From the NCBI GenBank assembly GCA_026387255.1, contig JAPLMA010000058.1, positions 1 through 27,897 of the forward strand: 27,897 bases of DNA, in the 5' to 3' direction. Positions 1 through 7,744 of the stretch are shown here, piece by piece. Below the pieces are notes generated by a model. That model was not told the DNA's origin. It searched no databases and worked only from the letters and a program-made list of their open reading frames with translations. The translations under genes and the position numbers were made by a program. The DNA is from Candidatus Omnitrophota bacterium. Its GTDB lineage: Bacteria > Omnitrophota > Gorgyraeia > Gygaellales > Profunditerraquicolaceae. Position 1 is the first letter of the stretch; each line of letters opens with the position of its first letter.

Positions 1-828
1 TGCACAGGTAAAGGCAATGATCAGGTCAGGTTGGAGGTTGCCGTAGGCATACTTGATCCAAGATTAGAGATTATTGCTCCGGTGAGGGAGTGGGAATTTA
101 AATCACGGGAAGAAGAGATTGAATATGCGTTAAAATACAATATCCCGATTGATGTAACCAAGAAGAAGCCTTATAGTATTGATCGCAATATTTGGGGAAT
201 AAGTATTGAGGCGGGTGTCCTGGAGAATTTGGAGCAGGAACCACCGGAAGATGCTTATATGATTACCAAGAGCGCAACACAGTCTGTTAGTTATCCGCGG
301 TATATTGAGATTGCTTTTTCTCGAGGCGTACCGGTTAAAATTGACGGTAAAATATTTAAAATTAAGAATTTGATTAATTATCTTAATGAAGTAGGCGGAC
401 AGTTTGGAGTGGGCAGAAGCGATATGGTGGAAAATAGATTGGTTGGGATTAAATCCCGGGAAATTTATGAGGCTCCGGCGGCCACGATTCTCTATGCTGC
501 GCATAAGGAATTAGAAGCCTTGGTGTTAGATCGGGAGCTGACGCATTTTAAGGAAATTATTAGCCTGAAGTACGCGGAGTTGGTTTATTATGGTTTGTGG
601 TTTTCGGCTTTAAAAGACGCCTTGGATGGCTTTGTGCATAAAACTCAAAAGTTCGTCAGCGGTACCATCAAATTGAGATTATCTAAAGGTACTTGCGTTG
701 CCGTGGGGAGGAAATCCGCGAATTCTCTTTATAAAAAAGAATTAAGTACATATGGCAAAGAAGATAAATTCGACCAGAAATTAGCAGAAGGATTTATTAA
801 GTTATGGGGTATGCCCCATAAAAGATAG
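1..828 (+). CDS. argG: Argininosuccinate synthase, C-terminal part (5' truncated by window edge)
   Basis: The enzyme joins citrulline and aspartate using ATP to give argininosuccinate, the penultimate step of arginine synthesis in the cytoplasm. The frame is open from base 1 and begins inside the conserved family motif CTGKGNDQVR, so the start codon lies upstream of the window. A TTG at 31 sits inside this motif and is not a real start. About 275 residues are visible of a protein that is usually near 400. The segment NIWGISIEAGVLEN, followed by EPPEDAY, matches the substrate-binding region of the family. The stop is TAG at 826-828. argH follows after a 71-nt spacer, so the two last arginine genes are paired. 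Identification is secure; the missing N-terminus holds the ATP-binding loop. Confidence 0.96.
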   Translation, partial: CTGKGNDQVRLEVAVGILDPRLEIIAPVREWEFKSREEEIEYALKYNIPIDVTKKKPYSIDRNIWGISIEAGVLENLEQEPPEDAYMITKSATQSVSYPRYIEIAFSRGVPVKIDGKIFKIKNLINYLNEVGGQFGVGRSDMVENRLVGIKSREIYEAPAATILYAAHKELEALVLDRELTHFKEIISLKYAELVYYGLWFSALKDALDGFVHKTQKFVSGTIKLRLSKGTCVAVGRKSANSLYKKELSTYGKEDKFDQKLAEGFIKLWGMPHKR

Positions 829-834
829 CTATGT

Positions 835-863
835 TTAAGCGGGCACCCAAGCCACCCGCTTAA
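835..863. repeat. Inverted repeat between argG and argH
   Basis: A perfect 9-bp stem (835-843 with 855-863, TTAAGCGGG/CCCGCTTAA) closes an 11-nt loop just after the argG stop. No T-tract follows directly, so it is not a classical terminator. It could stabilise the argG 3' end or be a remnant of a palindromic repeat. The loop and right arm contain CCAAGCCACCC, an 11-mer that recurs at 26087-26097. Confidence 0.6.
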
Positions 864-899
864 TCAATAATTTTCTGTAATTATTCATAGGGAGAAGAA

Positions 900-2273
900 A
901 TGGCAAAAAAATTATGGGGTACAAGATTTAGTAAAATTACGCACGCGCTTACGGATAAATTCACTTCTTCCATAGCTTTTGATCAGAGACTGGCTAAATA
1001 TGATATTTTAGGCAGTCTCGCTCATGCTAAGATGCTCGGTAAACAGAAGATTATCCCGCAAAAAGACGCTCAAGCGATTATTAAAGGCTTAAATATAATA
1101 CTCAAAGATGTGCAAAGCGGTAAGTTTGAATTTGATCTGGATGCTGAAGATATCCATTCAAATATCCAGGAATTGCTGGTTAAGAAAATTGGAGATGCAG
1201 CTTTTAAATTGCACACTGCGCGGAGCCGCAATGATCAGGTGGCTTTGGATATTCGGATGTATTTAAAAAGCGAGATTAATGATCTGGTTGAGAATATCGT
1301 TGGACTGCAAAAATCCATATTAAAATTTGCTAAATCCAGCGCGCAGGTAATTATTCCCGGCTATACACATCTACAGATTGCTCAAGCCGTACTGATGAGT
1401 CATCACTTATTAAGTTATCTGGAGGGTTTAGAAAGGGATAAAACTCGACTTAAAGATGCTAAAAAACGAATCGATGCGATGCCTTTGGGTGCTTGCGCAT
1501 TTTCCGGAACGAGTTTACCTATTGATCGGGAGTTCGTCAGGAAAGAATTGGGTTTTGCAACCCTGACTGCTAACAGTATTGATAGCGTTAGTGACCGGGA
1601 TTTTATTCTTGAAGTGCTGGCCGCGCTGACGATACTCTCTGTGCATTTATCAAGGATTGCCGAGGATTTAATTCTCTGGAGTACAAATGAATTTAATTTT
1701 ATTGATATCGATTTTTCTTTTTGCACCGGCTCAAGTATCATGCCGCATAAAAAGAATCCCGATATTTTAGAATTGATCCGGGGGTCAGTTGGCAAAATCC
1801 ATGGTGACCTATCTAGCGTGATGATTTTAATGAAAGGGCTGCCGTCATCTTATAATCGGGATTTGCAACTGGATAAGCCGCCGCTTTTTGATGCCGTAGA
1901 TACGATGAAAGATATTTTAGAGATTTTTATGGCGCTTTTTGGAAATATCGTAATTGAAAAAGAAGCCATTATTAGTAAGGTTCGTGATGAGTCTTTGTTT
2001 TCAGTGGATATCGTAGAATATCTGATTAAGAAGGGCATCTCTTACCGGAAAGCACATGATATTGTTGGTAGGATGGTAATTGATTGTTTGGATAAGGGTA
2101 AAAAGATATCGAGCTTATCAAATGAACAGCTCAAAAAGTATTCGCATAAATTAACCCCGGATATCAGAAATATCCTGAATGCCCAGTCTTCGGTAACTTT
2201 AAAATTATCTTACGGGAGTACAAATCCCAAGTTGGTCGCTAAGCAGCTAGATAAATGGAGCAGGCGATTGTAG
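900..2273 (+). CDS. argH: Argininosuccinate lyase
   Basis: This fumarase/aspartase-superfamily enzyme splits argininosuccinate into arginine and fumarate, completing arginine synthesis. The 457-residue length is normal for the family. The N-terminus KLWGTRFSK and the motif HTARSRNDQVALD are typical. The superfamily signature appears as GSSIMPHKKNPD around residue 280, which carries the flexible catalytic-serine loop. His stands where many ArgH proteins have Gln (PQKKNPD); that substitution is seen in relatives and should not remove activity. A Shine-Dalgarno-like AGGGAGA lies 5-6 nt before the ATG at 900. The gene follows argG and precedes lysA, consistent with an amino-acid operon. Identification is confident. 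Confidence 0.97.
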   Translation: MAKKLWGTRFSKITHALTDKFTSSIAFDQRLAKYDILGSLAHAKMLGKQKIIPQKDAQAIIKGLNIILKDVQSGKFEFDLDAEDIHSNIQELLVKKIGDAAFKLHTARSRNDQVALDIRMYLKSEINDLVENIVGLQKSILKFAKSSAQVIIPGYTHLQIAQAVLMSHHLLSYLEGLERDKTRLKDAKKRIDAMPLGACAFSGTSLPIDREFVRKELGFATLTANSIDSVSDRDFILEVLAALTILSVHLSRIAEDLILWSTNEFNFIDIDFSFCTGSSIMPHKKNPDILELIRGSVGKIHGDLSSVMILMKGLPSSYNRDLQLDKPPLFDAVDTMKDILEIFMALFGNIVIEKEAIISKVRDESLFSVDIVEYLIKKGISYRKAHDIVGRMVIDCLDKGKKISSLSNEQLKKYSHKLTPDIRNILNAQSSVTLKLSYGSTNPKLVAKQLDKWSRRL

Positions 2274-2316
2274 ACAGTGTATGTAACTGTTTGTAGTGGA
2301 CTGATTTATAAAACAA

Positions 2317-3555
2317 ATGCATGAATTTAAATATAGGAATAATCAGCTTTATTGCGAGAATGTTTTAGTTGGGAGGCTGGCTAAAACGTTTGGTACCCCG
2401 CTTTATATCTATAGTTATCATACGCTGATTGATCACTATTTAAAGTTAAAATCTGCATTTTCTAAAATTAATCCGCTGATTTGCTATTCGGTAAAAGCAA
2501 ATTCTAATCTTTCAATATTAAAAGCTTTGATTGCCAAAGGCGCCGGGTTAGATATTGTTTCTGGTGGGGAGTTATTTCGTGCCCAAAAAGCCGCTTGTCC
2601 TGCGGGAAAAATAGTCTATGCTTCAGTTGGTAAAACGGATAAAGAAATCTTTGCGGCGATTAGTAAAGGTATATTGTTTTTTAATGTGGAGTCTTTAGCG
2701 GAGTTAAAAAATATTAACCGGATTGCCCGGGGTTTAAATAAAATTACGCGCGTCGCCATCCGGATTAACCCGGATGTGGAGGCCAAAACACATAAATATA
2801 TCTCGACCGGTAAGTTGACGAATAAATTCGGGATTGATTTGGATAGTGCTTATAAAATTTTACTGCTGCGGACAAAATTCAGGAATTTAAATATTTGCGG
2901 CTTACATATTCATATCGGTTCGCAGATTACCCAGAGTGCGCCGTTTGTGGAGGCAATAAAAAAGGTTTCTAATTTTATTCAGCGTTTGAAAGTCAAGGGT
3001 ATTGTGTTGGAGTATTTAAATATTGGAGGGGGTTTGGGAATTATTTATGATCATGAGGCTCCCCAAACCGCTCAGCTTTACGCTGATGAAATTATTCCGC
3101 TTTTGAAAAAAACCGGGCTTAAAATCATTATGGAGCCGGGTAGGTTTATTGTGGGCAATGCCGGAATTCTGGTAGTAAAAGTTCTTTATATTAAACATAC
3201 GCCGAAAAAAAAGTTTATTATTGTTGATGGCGGGATGAATGATTTGATTCGTCCGGCATTATATTGCGCCTATCATAATATCTGGCCTTTGGTAAAAAAC
3301 GCAAAAGTTGAGAAAGCTGATGTTGTGGGCCCCATATGTGAAAGTGGTGATTTTTTAGCCAAGGAACGTTTAATGGCCAAAGTTAAGGAAGGGGATTATT
3401 TGGCGGTAATGAGCACCGGCGCGTATGGATTTAGTATGTCCAGTAACTATAATTCACGCCCACGAGCCGCTGAGGTGATGGTAGCTAAAGATAAAGTGCT
3501 GGTGATTAGAAAAAGAGAATCTTGCGAAGATCTTATACGGAACGAGATAATTTAA
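2317..3555 (+). CDS. lysA: Diaminopimelate decarboxylase
   Basis: A PLP-dependent fold-III enzyme that decarboxylates meso-diaminopimelate to L-lysine, the last step of the pathway encoded here. Its 412 residues are a usual length. The PLP lysine is K60 in YSVKANSN. The phosphate-binding glycine loop GGGLGI, the EPGRFIVGNAG segment, the active-site CESGD (C341) and the C-terminal GAYGFSMSSNYNSRPRAAE are all present. I take the ATG at 2317 because it fits the family N-terminus, but no Shine-Dalgarno sequence is visible before it. The following gene, dapF, makes the meso substrate. LysA is the only gene of the five-gene lysine set placed out of pathway order, at the head of the cluster. Confidence 0.96.
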   Translation: MHEFKYRNNQLYCENVLVGRLAKTFGTPLYIYSYHTLIDHYLKLKSAFSKINPLICYSVKANSNLSILKALIAKGAGLDIVSGGELFRAQKAACPAGKIVYASVGKTDKEIFAAISKGILFFNVESLAELKNINRIARGLNKITRVAIRINPDVEAKTHKYISTGKLTNKFGIDLDSAYKILLLRTKFRNLNICGLHIHIGSQITQSAPFVEAIKKVSNFIQRLKVKGIVLEYLNIGGGLGIIYDHEAPQTAQLYADEIIPLLKKTGLKIIMEPGRFIVGNAGILVVKVLYIKHTPKKKFIIVDGGMNDLIRPALYCAYHNIWPLVKNAKVEKADVVGPICESGDFLAKERLMAKVKEGDYLAVMSTGAYGFSMSSNYNSRPRAAEVMVAKDKVLVIRKRESCEDLIRNEII

Positions 3556-3557
3556 TT

Positions 3558-3617
3558 TATAGTCATTGTGAGCCACGCCTGCCTGTCGGCAGGCAAGAAG
3601 TGGCGAAGCAATCTATA
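3558..3617. repeat. Composite palindromic element between lysA and dapF
   Basis: The 75-nt lysA-dapF spacer is filled by nested inverted repeats. An inner hairpin GCCTGCC-TGTC-GGCAGGC spans 3577-3594. Around it GCCAC (3572-3576) pairs with GTGGC (3600-3604), then ATTG (3565-3568) with CAAT (3609-3612), and TATAG (3558-3562) with CTATA (3613-3617). The outer part (GTCATTGTGAGCC ... GGCGAAGCAATCT) resembles a palindromic intergenic repeat that I recall from many environmental bacterial genomes. The inner 7-bp hairpin looks like a second palindrome placed inside it. A related CCTGCC/GGCAGG hairpin occurs at 24081-24096. Confidence 0.75.
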
Positions 3618-3630
3618 AAAAAGAAATAGA

Positions 3631-4416
3631 ATGAAAAAACTTAAGTTTACTAAAATGGTTGGTTCCGGAAATGATTTTATTATCATTAAAGGTAAACCTG
3701 TCGGGAATTTGCCCAGATTAGCTAAAACACTATGTGATAGAAAGTTTGGTATTGGTGCGGATGGTATGCTTTTATTGGATAAGTGTAAGGATACGGATTT
3801 GAGCATGCGTATTTTTAATGCCGATGGTTCAGAAGCAGAAATGTGCGGAAATGGGGCACGCTGCGCTGCTTTTTTTAGCGGTCGGCCAAAAGCTAGGCTA
3901 CGTACTGCTGCTGGAGTTATCAACGTTGAAGTTCACGGCAATCAGGTAAAAATTCAACTTACTGCTCCCAAAGATATAAAATTAGATATTCCTTTAATCG
4001 TAAACGGAAGATCACTTAATGTAAATTTTATTAATACTGGTGTTCCGCATGTGGTAATTTTTGTAAGCGGAATTGACGACATTGATTTAAAATCTATCGG
4101 CCGCAGTATAAGGAGGCATCGAAAATTTTCACCACGGGGAACAAATGTTAATTTTGTCCAAGAAAAAGGAAAAAATTTCATTCAAATCCGTACTTATGAA
4201 AGAGGGGTTGAGGATGAGACTTTGGCCTGCGGAACAGGAAGTACAGCGGCGGCCTTAATTTTTGCTTTAAAAAACAATTTGGACAATTTAGTCAAGGTCC
4301 AGACGCAAAGCGGTGAGACCTTGAAAATTACTTTCCAGAAGGAAAATGGTGAATTTAGAAAGGTTTGGCTGGAAGGCAGCGTAGAAATAGTTTACAAAGG
4401 AGAATGCTATGTTTAA
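3631..4416 (+). CDS. dapF: Diaminopimelate epimerase
   Basis: This PLP-independent racemase converts LL-diaminopimelate to meso-diaminopimelate, the form needed for LysA and for peptidoglycan. At 261 residues it is slightly shorter than the usual 270-280. The two catalytic cysteines are C72 in MCGNGARCAAFF and C200 in ETLACGTGSTAAA. The N-terminal KMVGSGNDFIII is also diagnostic. The ATG at 3631 has only a weak purine-rich upstream sequence. The 3' end overlaps dapA by 8 nt, indicating translational coupling. DapF is required because DapL yields the LL isomer. Confidence 0.97.
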   Translation: MKKLKFTKMVGSGNDFIIIKGKPVGNLPRLAKTLCDRKFGIGADGMLLLDKCKDTDLSMRIFNADGSEAEMCGNGARCAAFFSGRPKARLRTAAGVINVEVHGNQVKIQLTAPKDIKLDIPLIVNGRSLNVNFINTGVPHVVIFVSGIDDIDLKSIGRSIRRHRKFSPRGTNVNFVQEKGKNFIQIRTYERGVEDETLACGTGSTAAALIFALKNNLDNLVKVQTQSGETLKITFQKENGEFRKVWLEGSVEIVYKGECYV

Positions 4417-5317
4417 GGGCTCAATTGTGGCCATTGTTACGCCTTTTTCCGCCGTAGGCGGATCCGCCTCCGGTGGAAAGAATTCCGTAATTGATGAAAA
4501 AAAATTGCGTGAGTTAATTGATTTTCAGATTAACCACGGTTCAAGCGGTATTGTGCCCTGCGGAACAACCGGAGAATCCGCGACTCTGAATTTTGATGAG
4601 CATGAGTCGGTAATTCAGATTACTATTGATCAAGTTAAAAAAAGGGTTCCGGTAATTGCCGGAACAGGTTCAAACTCAACTCAGGAAGCGATTATGCTTA
4701 CGCAACAGGCCGCGAAGGCGGGTGCGGATGCTTCTCTACAGGTTAGTCCATACTACAATCGTCCTACGCAGAAGGGTTTATATGAGCATTTTAAAGCCAT
4801 TGCCCATTCCGTTAAGATTCCGATTATTCTCTATAATATTGCCGGCCGCACCGGAGTGAATATTGAGCCTGAGACGATTGCCAAACTAGCGAAAGATTGT
4901 AAGAACATCGTCGCGGTGAAAGAGGCTTCCGGAAGCTTGGATCAGATGTCGCGCATCAGGCAACTTTGTCCAAAAGAATTTGATTTAATTTCCGGTGATG
5001 ATGGTTTAACCTTGCCGGTATTAAGTATCGGTGGTATCGGTATAATTTCCGTGGTTGCCAATATTGTGCCGGCGGATGTGGCAAATTTAGTTTTAGCTTT
5101 TACCAAAGGTGATTTTAATAAAGCTAAAGCATTGCATTATAAGTTATTGCCTTTAATCAAAGCGGTATTTTTGGAGACTAATCCTATCCCGATTAAAACC
5201 GCGATGGGTTTATTGGGGATGTGTGATCCAGAGTTACGTTTGCCGATGTGTGGTATGTCAGAGGATAACTTAGAGAAACTAAAGAAAGCGTTAAGGGATT
5301 ATGGCCTTTTAAAATGA
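4409..5317 (+). CDS. dapA: 4-hydroxy-tetrahydrodipicolinate synthase (with in-frame insertion)
   Basis: This class I aldolase condenses aspartate semialdehyde with pyruvate, the committed step of the lysine/diaminopimelate branch. Visible catalytic elements are the GTTGES loop (T53, T54), the Tyr in ILYNIAGRTG (Y142) and the Schiff-base Lys in VAVKEASG (K171). The ATG at 4409 lies inside the dapF end with a good AAAGGAGA upstream. The protein has 302 residues, somewhat longer than the usual 290-295. Catalytic residues are displaced by nine or ten from the E. coli numbering I recall (T44, T45, Y133, K161). The extra residues lie after SIVAIVTPF, where the chain reads SAVGGSASGGKNSV. The DNA there is a 34-nt palindrome (4446-4479), so a repeat has probably inserted in frame in a surface loop. 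Confidence 0.97.
   Translation: MFKGSIVAIVTPFSAVGGSASGGKNSVIDEKKLRELIDFQINHGSSGIVPCGTTGESATLNFDEHESVIQITIDQVKKRVPVIAGTGSNSTQEAIMLTQQAAKAGADASLQVSPYYNRPTQKGLYEHFKAIAHSVKIPIILYNIAGRTGVNIEPETIAKLAKDCKNIVAVKEASGSLDQMSRIRQLCPKEFDLISGDDGLTLPVLSIGGIGIISVVANIVPADVANLVLAFTKGDFNKAKALHYKLLPLIKAVFLETNPIPIKTAMGLLGMCDPELRLPMCGMSEDNLEKLKKALRDYGLLK
4446..4479. repeat. Palindromic element inserted in frame in dapA
   Basis: Bases 4446-4462 and 4463-4479 form an inverted repeat with no spacer: 15 of 17 pairs match and one mismatch is a G-T wobble. It is GC-rich (GCCGTAGGCGGATCCGCC at its core) compared with the surrounding AT-rich coding DNA. It encodes Gly/Ser/Ala-rich residues of DapA that are not part of the family consensus. 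The reading frame is kept, so the element is tolerated in the protein. Confidence 0.8.
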
Positions 5318-5324
5318 AAAACTA

Positions 5325-5379
5325 GGGGACGGTTCTATTTTTTATTATTTTTAAAATTTAAAAAAATAGAACCGTCCCC
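5325..5379. repeat. Long perfect inverted repeat between dapA and dapB
   Basis: GGGGACGGTTCTATTTTTT (5325-5343) is perfectly complementary to 5361-5379, a 19-bp stem with a 17-nt AT-only loop. It starts 8 nt after the dapA stop and ends 24 nt before the dapB start. Sequences with a GGGGACGGTTCT core occur, as I recall, as REP-like elements linked to Y1 (REP-associated) transposases; that link is from memory. The T-run within the stem could give some termination in either direction, but the context suggests a mobile palindromic unit within an operon. Confidence 0.85.
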
Positions 5380-5392
5380 ATGATTCTAGTCT

Positions 5393-5406
5393 TGGAGGAA
5401 AAGATG
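5393..5406 (+). promoter_or_regulatory. Ribosome binding site deciding the dapB start
   Basis: TTGGAGGAAAAG precedes the ATG at 5404 with ideal spacing. An in-frame ATG at 5380 lies upstream, but it would add eight residues before the conserved MIKLGITG start, it abuts the palindrome, and it has no ribosome binding site. The start is therefore 5404. Confidence 0.85.
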
Positions 5407-6114
5407 ATAAAATTGGGAATTACTGGTGCTTGCGGGAAAATGGGCAGGCGTATTTATGAGTTTGCCGGGTTGGATAAAGATTTTGAAGTTGCTCTGGCCC
5501 TGGAAAAGAAAGGCACACCTTTAATTGGCAGGGATTTGGGTAGGATAAAAGTTTCATCCAATTTAGATGGTCTATTCTTGGTTGACGTATTAGTTGATTT
5601 TACTTTACCGGAAGCAGTGGATACACACCTGGATTATGTGGCTAAATATAAAAAAGCCCTTGTCTTGGGGACTACGGGTTTAACTGATGCGCAGAAAAGC
5701 AAAGTAGAAGAGATTGCTAAAATCGTCCCGGTAGTTTTTACTCCGAACATGTCCGTAGGGATGAATGTTTTATTTTCTATGCTACCGGAGATGGCGAAAA
5801 GATTGGGGCCGGATTATAGCATAGAGATTGTAGAAGCGCATCATAAAGCTAAAAAAGACGCTCCCAGCGGTACCGCTAAAAAATTAGCTGAAGTTATCAG
5901 CCAAGTTACTAAAAAGAATGTTCCGATACATTCTATCCGCCTGGGAGATATCTTTGGCGATCATGAGATAGTTTTCTGCGGGAATTCCGAGCGGATCCAG
6001 ATTAAGCATCAGGCGCATTCGCGCGATTTATTTGTGGTGGGAGCTTTAAAGGCCGTTAAATGGATTTTTGGAAAACCGGCTGGTCTATATTCTATGCAGG
6101 ATGTCTTGAAATAG
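5404..6114 (+). CDS. dapB: 4-hydroxy-tetrahydrodipicolinate reductase
   Basis: This enzyme reduces the DapA product to tetrahydrodipicolinate with NAD(P)H, giving the substrate for DapL. With the start at 5404 the protein has 236 residues and opens with the nucleotide-binding motif KLGITGACGKMGRRI. Further family motifs are LGTTGLT, VFTPNMSVGMNVL and the substrate-binding and catalytic block VEAHHKAKKDAPSGTAKKL. The length is somewhat short (about 240-270 is common) but all motifs are present. It sits between dapA and dapL in pathway order, though a long palindrome separates it from dapA. Confidence 0.97.
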   Translation: MIKLGITGACGKMGRRIYEFAGLDKDFEVALALEKKGTPLIGRDLGRIKVSSNLDGLFLVDVLVDFTLPEAVDTHLDYVAKYKKALVLGTTGLTDAQKSKVEEIAKIVPVVFTPNMSVGMNVLFSMLPEMAKRLGPDYSIEIVEAHHKAKKDAPSGTAKKLAEVISQVTKKNVPIHSIRLGDIFGDHEIVFCGNSERIQIKHQAHSRDLFVVGALKAVKWIFGKPAGLYSMQDVLK

Positions 6115-6118
6115 CAAT

Positions 6119-6163
6119 AGTTTCCCGATTGAACCGGAAACTGTTTCGCAGCTAATCGGGAAA
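6119..6163. repeat. Overlapping alternative hairpins between dapB and dapL
   Basis: TTTCCCGATT (6121-6130) pairs perfectly with AATCGGGAAA (6154-6163) across a 23-nt loop. The left arm can instead pair as AGTTTCC (6119-6125) with GGAAACT (6136-6142). The two stems exclude each other. This could be a degenerate palindromic repeat or a simple RNA switch/attenuator ahead of dapL. No T-tract follows, so there is no direct sign of termination. Confidence 0.5.
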
Positions 6164-6182
6164 AGGGGGCAGGGAGTTAGTT

Positions 6183-7343
6183 ATGTTTAAGTTATCTAAA
6201 AAAGTTCAGGCATTACCGCCGTATCTATTTCTAGAAATTGATAAAGCTAAGCGTAAAGCGCGCGGCGAAGGTAGGGATATTATTGATTTAGGGATTGGTG
6301 ACCCGGATCAACCTACTCCTAAATTTATTATTGACTGCTTAAGCCAGGCAGCGCTGGATCCGGCTAATCACCGCTATACTTTAGACCAGGGGATGCCGGT
6401 ATTGCGTAACGCCATTGGAGATTGGTATAAACGCAGGTTTAATGTTAATTTAAATCCGGAAGCTGAAGTTTTGCCATTGATCGGTTCAAAAGAAGGTATA
6501 GCACATTTTCCTTTGGCTTTTTTAGACCCCGGGGATATTTCTTTAGTTCCGGATCCCTGTTATCCACCTTATAAAGGTGGAACAATATTAGCCGGTGGCG
6601 CGCCATATCTTATGCCTTTGGTGGCAGCAAATTCTTTCCTGCCGGATTTAAAGAAAATTCCGCTATCGGCGCGTAAGAAAGCCAAAATTATATTTATCAA
6701 CTATCCAAATAATCCTACCAGTGCCTGTGCCAGTGATGATTTTTATACTGAACTCATTGAATTCGCGACTAAAAATAAGCTGATCATTATTTCGGATTTA
6801 GCTTATTCTGAGATAGCCTACGACGGATATAAACCGCGCAGCCTTCTGGAATTCCCTGGTTCCAGAGAAGTCGTCATCGAGTTTCATTCTTTATCCAAAA
6901 CTTATAATATGACCGGTTGGCGTATTGGATGGGCTTGTGGTAATGCGCAATTAGTTGCCGCTTTAGCTAAAGTAAAGAGTAATATTGATTCCGGGATTTT
7001 TTCGGCAATTCAGTTAGCCGGAGTGGCTGCCTTGCAGGGCGAGCAGGATTATTTAAAAAATATGTGTGTGCTTTATCAGCAAAGGCGGGATATTTTAGTC
7101 CAAGGGCTTAATGTTTTAGGTTTAAACGCCGTTAAACCCAAAGCAACATTTTATGTATGGATAAAAATTCCTGCGCAGGCAGATGCAATAAGTTTTGCGG
7201 CGCGACTCTTAAAAGAAGCTAATATTGTGGTTACTCCCGGAGTAGGATTTGGCCAACACGGCCAAGGCTATATTCGCATGGCCTTAACTGTTTCTGAGGC
7301 CAGGATTAAAGAGGCTTTGGGGCGTTTAAAAAAAATCTCCTAA
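6183..7343 (+). CDS. dapL: LL-diaminopimelate aminotransferase
   Basis: A class I/II PLP aminotransferase that makes LL-diaminopimelate directly from tetrahydrodipicolinate and glutamate, bypassing the acylated DapD/DapC/DapE steps. The 386 residues include IDLGIGDPDQPTP, NHRYTLDQG, IGSKEGIAHFPLAFLDPGD, VPDPCYPPYKGG and INYPNNPTSA. The PLP lysine is K239 in LSKTYNMTGWRIG. The GSKEGIAH and DPCYPPY blocks are characteristic of DapL rather than of generic aspartate aminotransferases. Its place among dapA, dapB, dapF and lysA, with no dapD or dapE present, supports the call. An AGGGAG-type ribosome binding site precedes the ATG. The stop shares one base with the folK start. Confidence 0.93.
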   Translation: MFKLSKKVQALPPYLFLEIDKAKRKARGEGRDIIDLGIGDPDQPTPKFIIDCLSQAALDPANHRYTLDQGMPVLRNAIGDWYKRRFNVNLNPEAEVLPLIGSKEGIAHFPLAFLDPGDISLVPDPCYPPYKGGTILAGGAPYLMPLVAANSFLPDLKKIPLSARKKAKIIFINYPNNPTSACASDDFYTELIEFATKNKLIIISDLAYSEIAYDGYKPRSLLEFPGSREVVIEFHSLSKTYNMTGWRIGWACGNAQLVAALAKVKSNIDSGIFSAIQLAGVAALQGEQDYLKNMCVLYQQRRDILVQGLNVLGLNAVKPKATFYVWIKIPAQADAISFAARLLKEANIVVTPGVGFGQHGQGYIRMALTVSEARIKEALGRLKKIS

Positions 7344-7744
7344 TGGTTATTTGTTATCTTGGCGTTGGCTCAAATTTGGGCAATCGCAGAAAGAATATAA
7401 AATTGGCAGTTAAATTAATCGGGGCTTTGAAAGACACCAAAATAATTAAAGCATCAAAGTTGTTTGCATCTTTGCCTTGCGGCGGGCCGGCTGGGCAACT
7501 CAATTATTTAAACGCCGCTTTAAGTATTAGTACTAATTTCTCCCCTTTAGGTTTATTAAAAAAATTAAAAAAAATTGAAAATGAATTAGGCCGGATTCCT
7601 TCTGTGCGTTTTGGCCCCCGGGTTATAGATTTAGATATATTACTCTATGGGGATAGGTCTATTCGAAATAAGGTTTTAACTGTTCCTCATCCGAGAATGT
7701 TTAATCGTGATTTTGTGATTAAGCCATTAACTGAGGTTTTATGA
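7343..7744 (+). CDS. folK: 2-amino-4-hydroxy-6-hydroxymethyldihydropteridine pyrophosphokinase
   Basis: Transfers pyrophosphate from ATP to hydroxymethyl-dihydropterin in folate synthesis. The 133 residues show the N-terminal YLGVGSNLGNR, the catalytic and Mg-binding FGPRVIDLDILLYGD, and VPHPRMFNRDFVIKPL. Length is a little below the usual 150-160, but the signature blocks are all there. The ATG overlaps the dapL stop by one base (TAATG) and its own stop overlaps the panC start (ATGA), so it is translated by coupling in the same transcript. No other folate gene is nearby. Confidence 0.94.
   Translation: MVICYLGVGSNLGNRRKNIKLAVKLIGALKDTKIIKASKLFASLPCGGPAGQLNYLNAALSISTNFSPLGLLKKLKKIENELGRIPSVRFGPRVIDLDILLYGDRSIRNKVLTVPHPRMFNRDFVIKPLTEVL

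Noticed and set aside
31..33. TTG as the argG start
   Set aside because: The frame is open to base 1 and carries the conserved CTGKGNDQVR before it. The gene is simply truncated by the window.
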